Part shown: one piece after another, positions 61,071 to 64,000 of the stretch
Numbering within the stretch: the stretch's first letter is position 1
How the letters are laid out: every line of letters begins with the position of its first letter
Source of the DNA: Spirodela intermedia
Taxonomy: Eukaryota; Streptophyta; Magnoliopsida; Alismatales; Araceae
NCBI GenBank assembly: GCA_902729315.2
Contig: LR746272.1
Coordinates: forward strand, 4,471,037-4,535,036
Reading direction: 5' to 3'
Length of the DNA stretch: 64,000 bases
Program-made: the position numbers and the translations under genes
The notes under the pieces: generated by a model
What the model saw: the letters and a program-made list of their open reading frames with translations, nothing else
Database searches by the model: none
Told to the model about the DNA's origin: nothing

Positions 61071-62340
61071 TGATAAGTCTTCATTATCTGTATTTACCTT
61101 ATATTTATCAATATTTACTGCATAAAATTGACAGAAATAAAACATGTTTCATTTAATTCGTACGTATTCAGATCATTCATACATAAACATGCATTTTAAT
61201 ATTTTAAAATTTATTTTAAGATAATTAATTTTAAATAATTATGCATGAAATATTTTTTTGTGAGTTTTAGGGTTTTCTAGAATTTATTCTGGATTTTCTG
61301 AAATTTTCTAGAATTTCTCAAATTTCTAAGAGGTTTTGATATAAACGTCTAAAATAAAAGAAAATCAGAATGAGTTGGGCTGGGCCGAGCCAAGTGACCC
61401 AATGGGCCGGAATATTCAGAGGCTAAAAGTTAAACCATCAACAGGTCGACAGTGGAAGCAGAACCGACGAGTTAGCATGATACTTAGGCAGATGTGGGAC
61501 ACGTGGCCCACACGGATTCGACGACATTTCAATGGACATCGTGAACAGAAATTGGCACAATTTACGTCAGACCCCAGAGAGAAATGTAATTGGAGATCCG
61601 TACCTAATGGCAGAACGTAAAAGAAGAGCGGGTGATAGAGTGAGGCTGTCATTGATCTCTCTTTCTTTCGCGCCTTTTCTCGCTCCCTTTGTCTGTCTGC
61701 TCTCTCTCACTCTATCTTGCTCTCGCTTTCTTTCTGTGGATGCGTCCTCGCTCTACGAAGCACGGCGGAGTTCGCACAGCCGGCCGCCTTCTCCTCTCCT
61801 CTCCGTCGAGTTCTTCTGGATCCCTTTCTCGTGCGCGAATCCGGAGGAAGAGTGGGAGGCCGCATCCGGCGGAGGAATCCACCGCCGAAGACGCCGAGGT
61901 CACGGTCGGCGCCGCCTCACGGAGAGGTCGTACGTTCCCAGGCTTCTGCTTCCCTGAAAGGCCGCTCCGGGTATGTTCTAGTGCCGTCTTTCGACGAATT
62001 CTCGCCTTTCGTTGATTCGGGGGTTATGTTCTAGTGCCGTCTTTCGATGGGTTCGTGATTTTCTGTGTCGGGGGCATCTTCTTGTGGACTCTTTGGATGG
62101 GATCTTTATTTTCTTTGATTTGGACTTTCGGTTGCCTGCGGTGGTGGGGGTGGTGCGAGATTTCTGAAGAAAGCTCTGGCTTTCCTCCTTCCTCTTATTT
62201 ATTTACCTTCTTCCGATTTGTTTTGCCGCTTCGTTGCTGATTCGATTTGATGTTTGGTCTGGGCAGGGGGATCTATCTTCTTCTTTAGACTTCCATCAGA
62301 TTGCTCTCTGGGGACGGATGAGTGTTACAGTCTGGAGGAG
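61071..62340 (+). repeat. Candidate LTR of a diverged Athila-related family, or host promoter and first exon
   Basis: It starts TGATAAGTCTTCATTATC, 18 bp identical to the other LTRs, then is unrelated. At 61375-61520 it has several TGGGCC/GGCCCA sites and ACACGTGGCCCACAC. A CT-rich leader follows at 61650-61735. A GC-rich exon-like stretch ends CCGG|GTATGTTC near 61970, like an intron donor, and is followed by T-rich sequence. A 23-bp repeat (61972-61994 and 62025-62047) spans that point. Some frames (up to 141 codons) are open but not recognised. The right edge is unknown. Confidence 0.4.
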
Positions 62341-62379
62341 AAAAGATTGAGCGTGTTGAATCAAGGGAAACTTACTTCC

Positions 62380-62960
62380 TTATGAATAATCACCCTTAAG
62401 TTTGTTGAAAAAGGCATCTTCAAGGAGTGAATTGGAGAGATCATCAACAAAAGCCATATGCTTAAAATGATTTCAGTAGTCGGTGACCATACCTTCCTAT
62501 TTGATTTTTAGAAGGTACTGCCATAGTGAGCCAAAGTGATCAGAGTTGAATCAGGTTAGGAGGTGTTGCCCTAGATCATCTCAACTACAAAAAAAGGCTT
62601 ATCAGTAGGTCAACCAAAACTAGTGGAGGGCAATGCCTTCCAAATGAACCCTGATAGTTTTGAGTTTCTCCATTATGTGTACTTCATCAATAGAGTAATG
62701 AACACCAAACTCGAAGGACCCAACCTTCTAAATCCTGCCCATTGAAGAGAGGCAGCAAGAGGTGGTGCCCTCCATCTCCTAGTACTAAGCTATTATATAG
62801 GTGAGATAGATTGACCAATGAAGTATAGTGTCACTCATTGAGCTTGATCTCTTCACTCTCACGACACCATTTAGCATGGTGGAGGGTCATTGATTAGTGT
62901 CCTCTATGTGGATACCCTCAATGTTGACACATGTAGTGTGTTTCGACACATACAGTAGAA
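62380..62960 (-). pseudogene. gag: Antisense gypsy gag relic
   Basis: The reverse strand near 62590-62760 reads NGQDLEGWVLR, then after a frame shift VHYSIDEVHIMEKLKTI and VHLEGIALHWFW. This order matches the gag core of chromovirus-type elements (GxDPEGWxxR ... EEKxxxA ... LEGxALxW). No continuous frame remains. It belongs to none of the other elements described. Confidence 0.5.
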
Positions 62961-64000
62961 AATTTATTTACTAATCATTCTTGAATGAGTTGAATCATAA
63001 TATACATCATGATTATTTTCATCACAAAATAAGTTTAATTAACAAATATTCAAATTATATACATTGATGATATCCTATGTAATTCTATGGCTAACAATGA
63101 CTCTAAGGAGTCATGCTCTTCAGATTTATTCTATTTTGAAGTAATCCAATGTAAATATTCACTGATTATAAGAATAGCATAATGTGTTTGAAATATGTGA
63201 CGAAGTTTCATGAATATTCTAAAAAACTAAAGTCACAAATGAGATTCAAGCACAACACAAGCATGTGAAGAATATAGTGTCAATATCAATTATTTGAGAT
63301 ATCAAAGACATATTATGATAGACATGGGATCTGAACTCAATAAGTATGTTATGCAAAAGCGAGAAAAATGATGACTGAATTATTCAAATCAAAGCATGGA
63401 CAAAATTTGACTTCCAAGCACTATAGTAACACATGAAAAATTAGTCGAGATATTTAACATAAAACATATAATCATTGAACTTAAGACTCTCCAAGTAACA
63501 ATGTTATACCACTCACATGAAACGAAAGAGATTGAGAAGTCATCACCATGTAACCTACACGATGACATGTCAAAATCCTACATGAAAAAAAATGATAAAG
63601 CTGAATGACCAAACTTCTACCTAACATTAAGTGAAAAATCAATCATTCAAGTTGTATGTATCTCCATATAGAAGCTTCAAAAACCACTTGATAGAGACCT
63701 ATATATTTCAAAGCAAATAAAGACTTAAGGTCAACCTCTCATATTCTTGACAATAAGATGTCATTAGAGTGTGTATACTAAATGACGTGCTCAACGACAA
63801 TATCCTAACTCGACCCTAAAGACAAAAATGTCCATTCATTAATTGAGTATCTCGAGACACGATATCAAAGACTCTAAGTGAGAAGATCTTAGTAGAAGTA
63901 TGATCGAAGATCAAAAGTTTAGATTCTAGATGTTAACTTGTCAATAGAAGACATTAACTAAAGATTAGTCAAATGATCTCCTCTTAACAAGACCGTAAAC
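62961..64000. other. Unassigned AT-rich sequence at the right end
   Basis: No open frame of useful length, no LTR edge and no known motif was found on either strand. It may belong to an element that continues beyond the window. Confidence 0.4.

Noticed and set aside
62961-64000. Possible copia-type LTR or gene at the right end
   Set aside because: Only a TGTTGACACATG-like start near 62932 was noted. No second edge, frame or motif supports it.

Overview
The window is nuclear DNA of a flowering plant. It is almost entirely transposable-element sequence: Ty3/gypsy LTR retrotransposons inserted into one another, one plant L1-type LINE, and a small insert of chloroplast DNA. I find no intact host gene. 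The plant origin rests on Athila-type and chromodomain-bearing gypsy proteins, a tRNA-Asp primer site typical of Athila, a LINE with the plant DUF4283 and RNase H domains, and plastid trnS-GGA, ycf2 and rpoC2 fragments. I cannot name the species.

Layout. Level 0 is a broken chromovirus on the + strand. Its pieces are 1-1801 (gag, zinc knuckle, protease remnant, start of integrase), 3706-4095 (rest of the integrase core) and 33912-34640 (integrase tail and chromodomain), followed by a probable 3' LTR at about 34802-36684. A solo LTR (1802-3705, target duplication TCTAC) and a whole Athila element on the - strand (Ath-1, 4096-33911, duplication ACATC) split its integrase. Ath-1 is split by a LINE (about 7607-14398), by a second Athila element on the + strand (Ath-2, 14543-26422, duplication GTAAT) and by a solo LTR (27825-29998, duplication GTGTA). 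That solo LTR carries a mosaic plastid insert. Ath-2 holds another solo LTR (22684-24275). The nest is four levels deep.

The right half holds two elements of a different build. Ath-NA1 (37185-45229, +) and Ath-NA2 (53682-60343, -) have the same kind of LTR, primer site, gag and, in NA1, 3' spacer as Ath-1 and Ath-2. Protease, reverse transcriptase, RNase H and integrase are absent. In their place the gag frame runs into about 340 residues that I do not recognise. They look like non-autonomous partners that depend on the pol products of the Ath-1/Ath-2 type. Between and beside them lie truncated and solo LTRs, a degenerate gypsy relic (47112-48430), a GC-rich promoter-like or LTR-like block (61071-62340) and an antisense gag relic (about 62400-62960). 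The last kilobase is unassigned AT-rich DNA.

Shared LTR features. Most LTRs are 1.6-1.9 kb and begin TGATAAGTCTTC. Near that end is a conserved inverted repeat. Some copies carry a 144-bp internal tandem repeat with two or three units. Seven copies keep an exact plant snRNA-type upstream element (GTCCCACATCG) exactly 25 nt from a TATATA box, pointing antisense to the element. All coding regions carry stops or frameshifts except the long NA1 frame, which has one in-frame stop.
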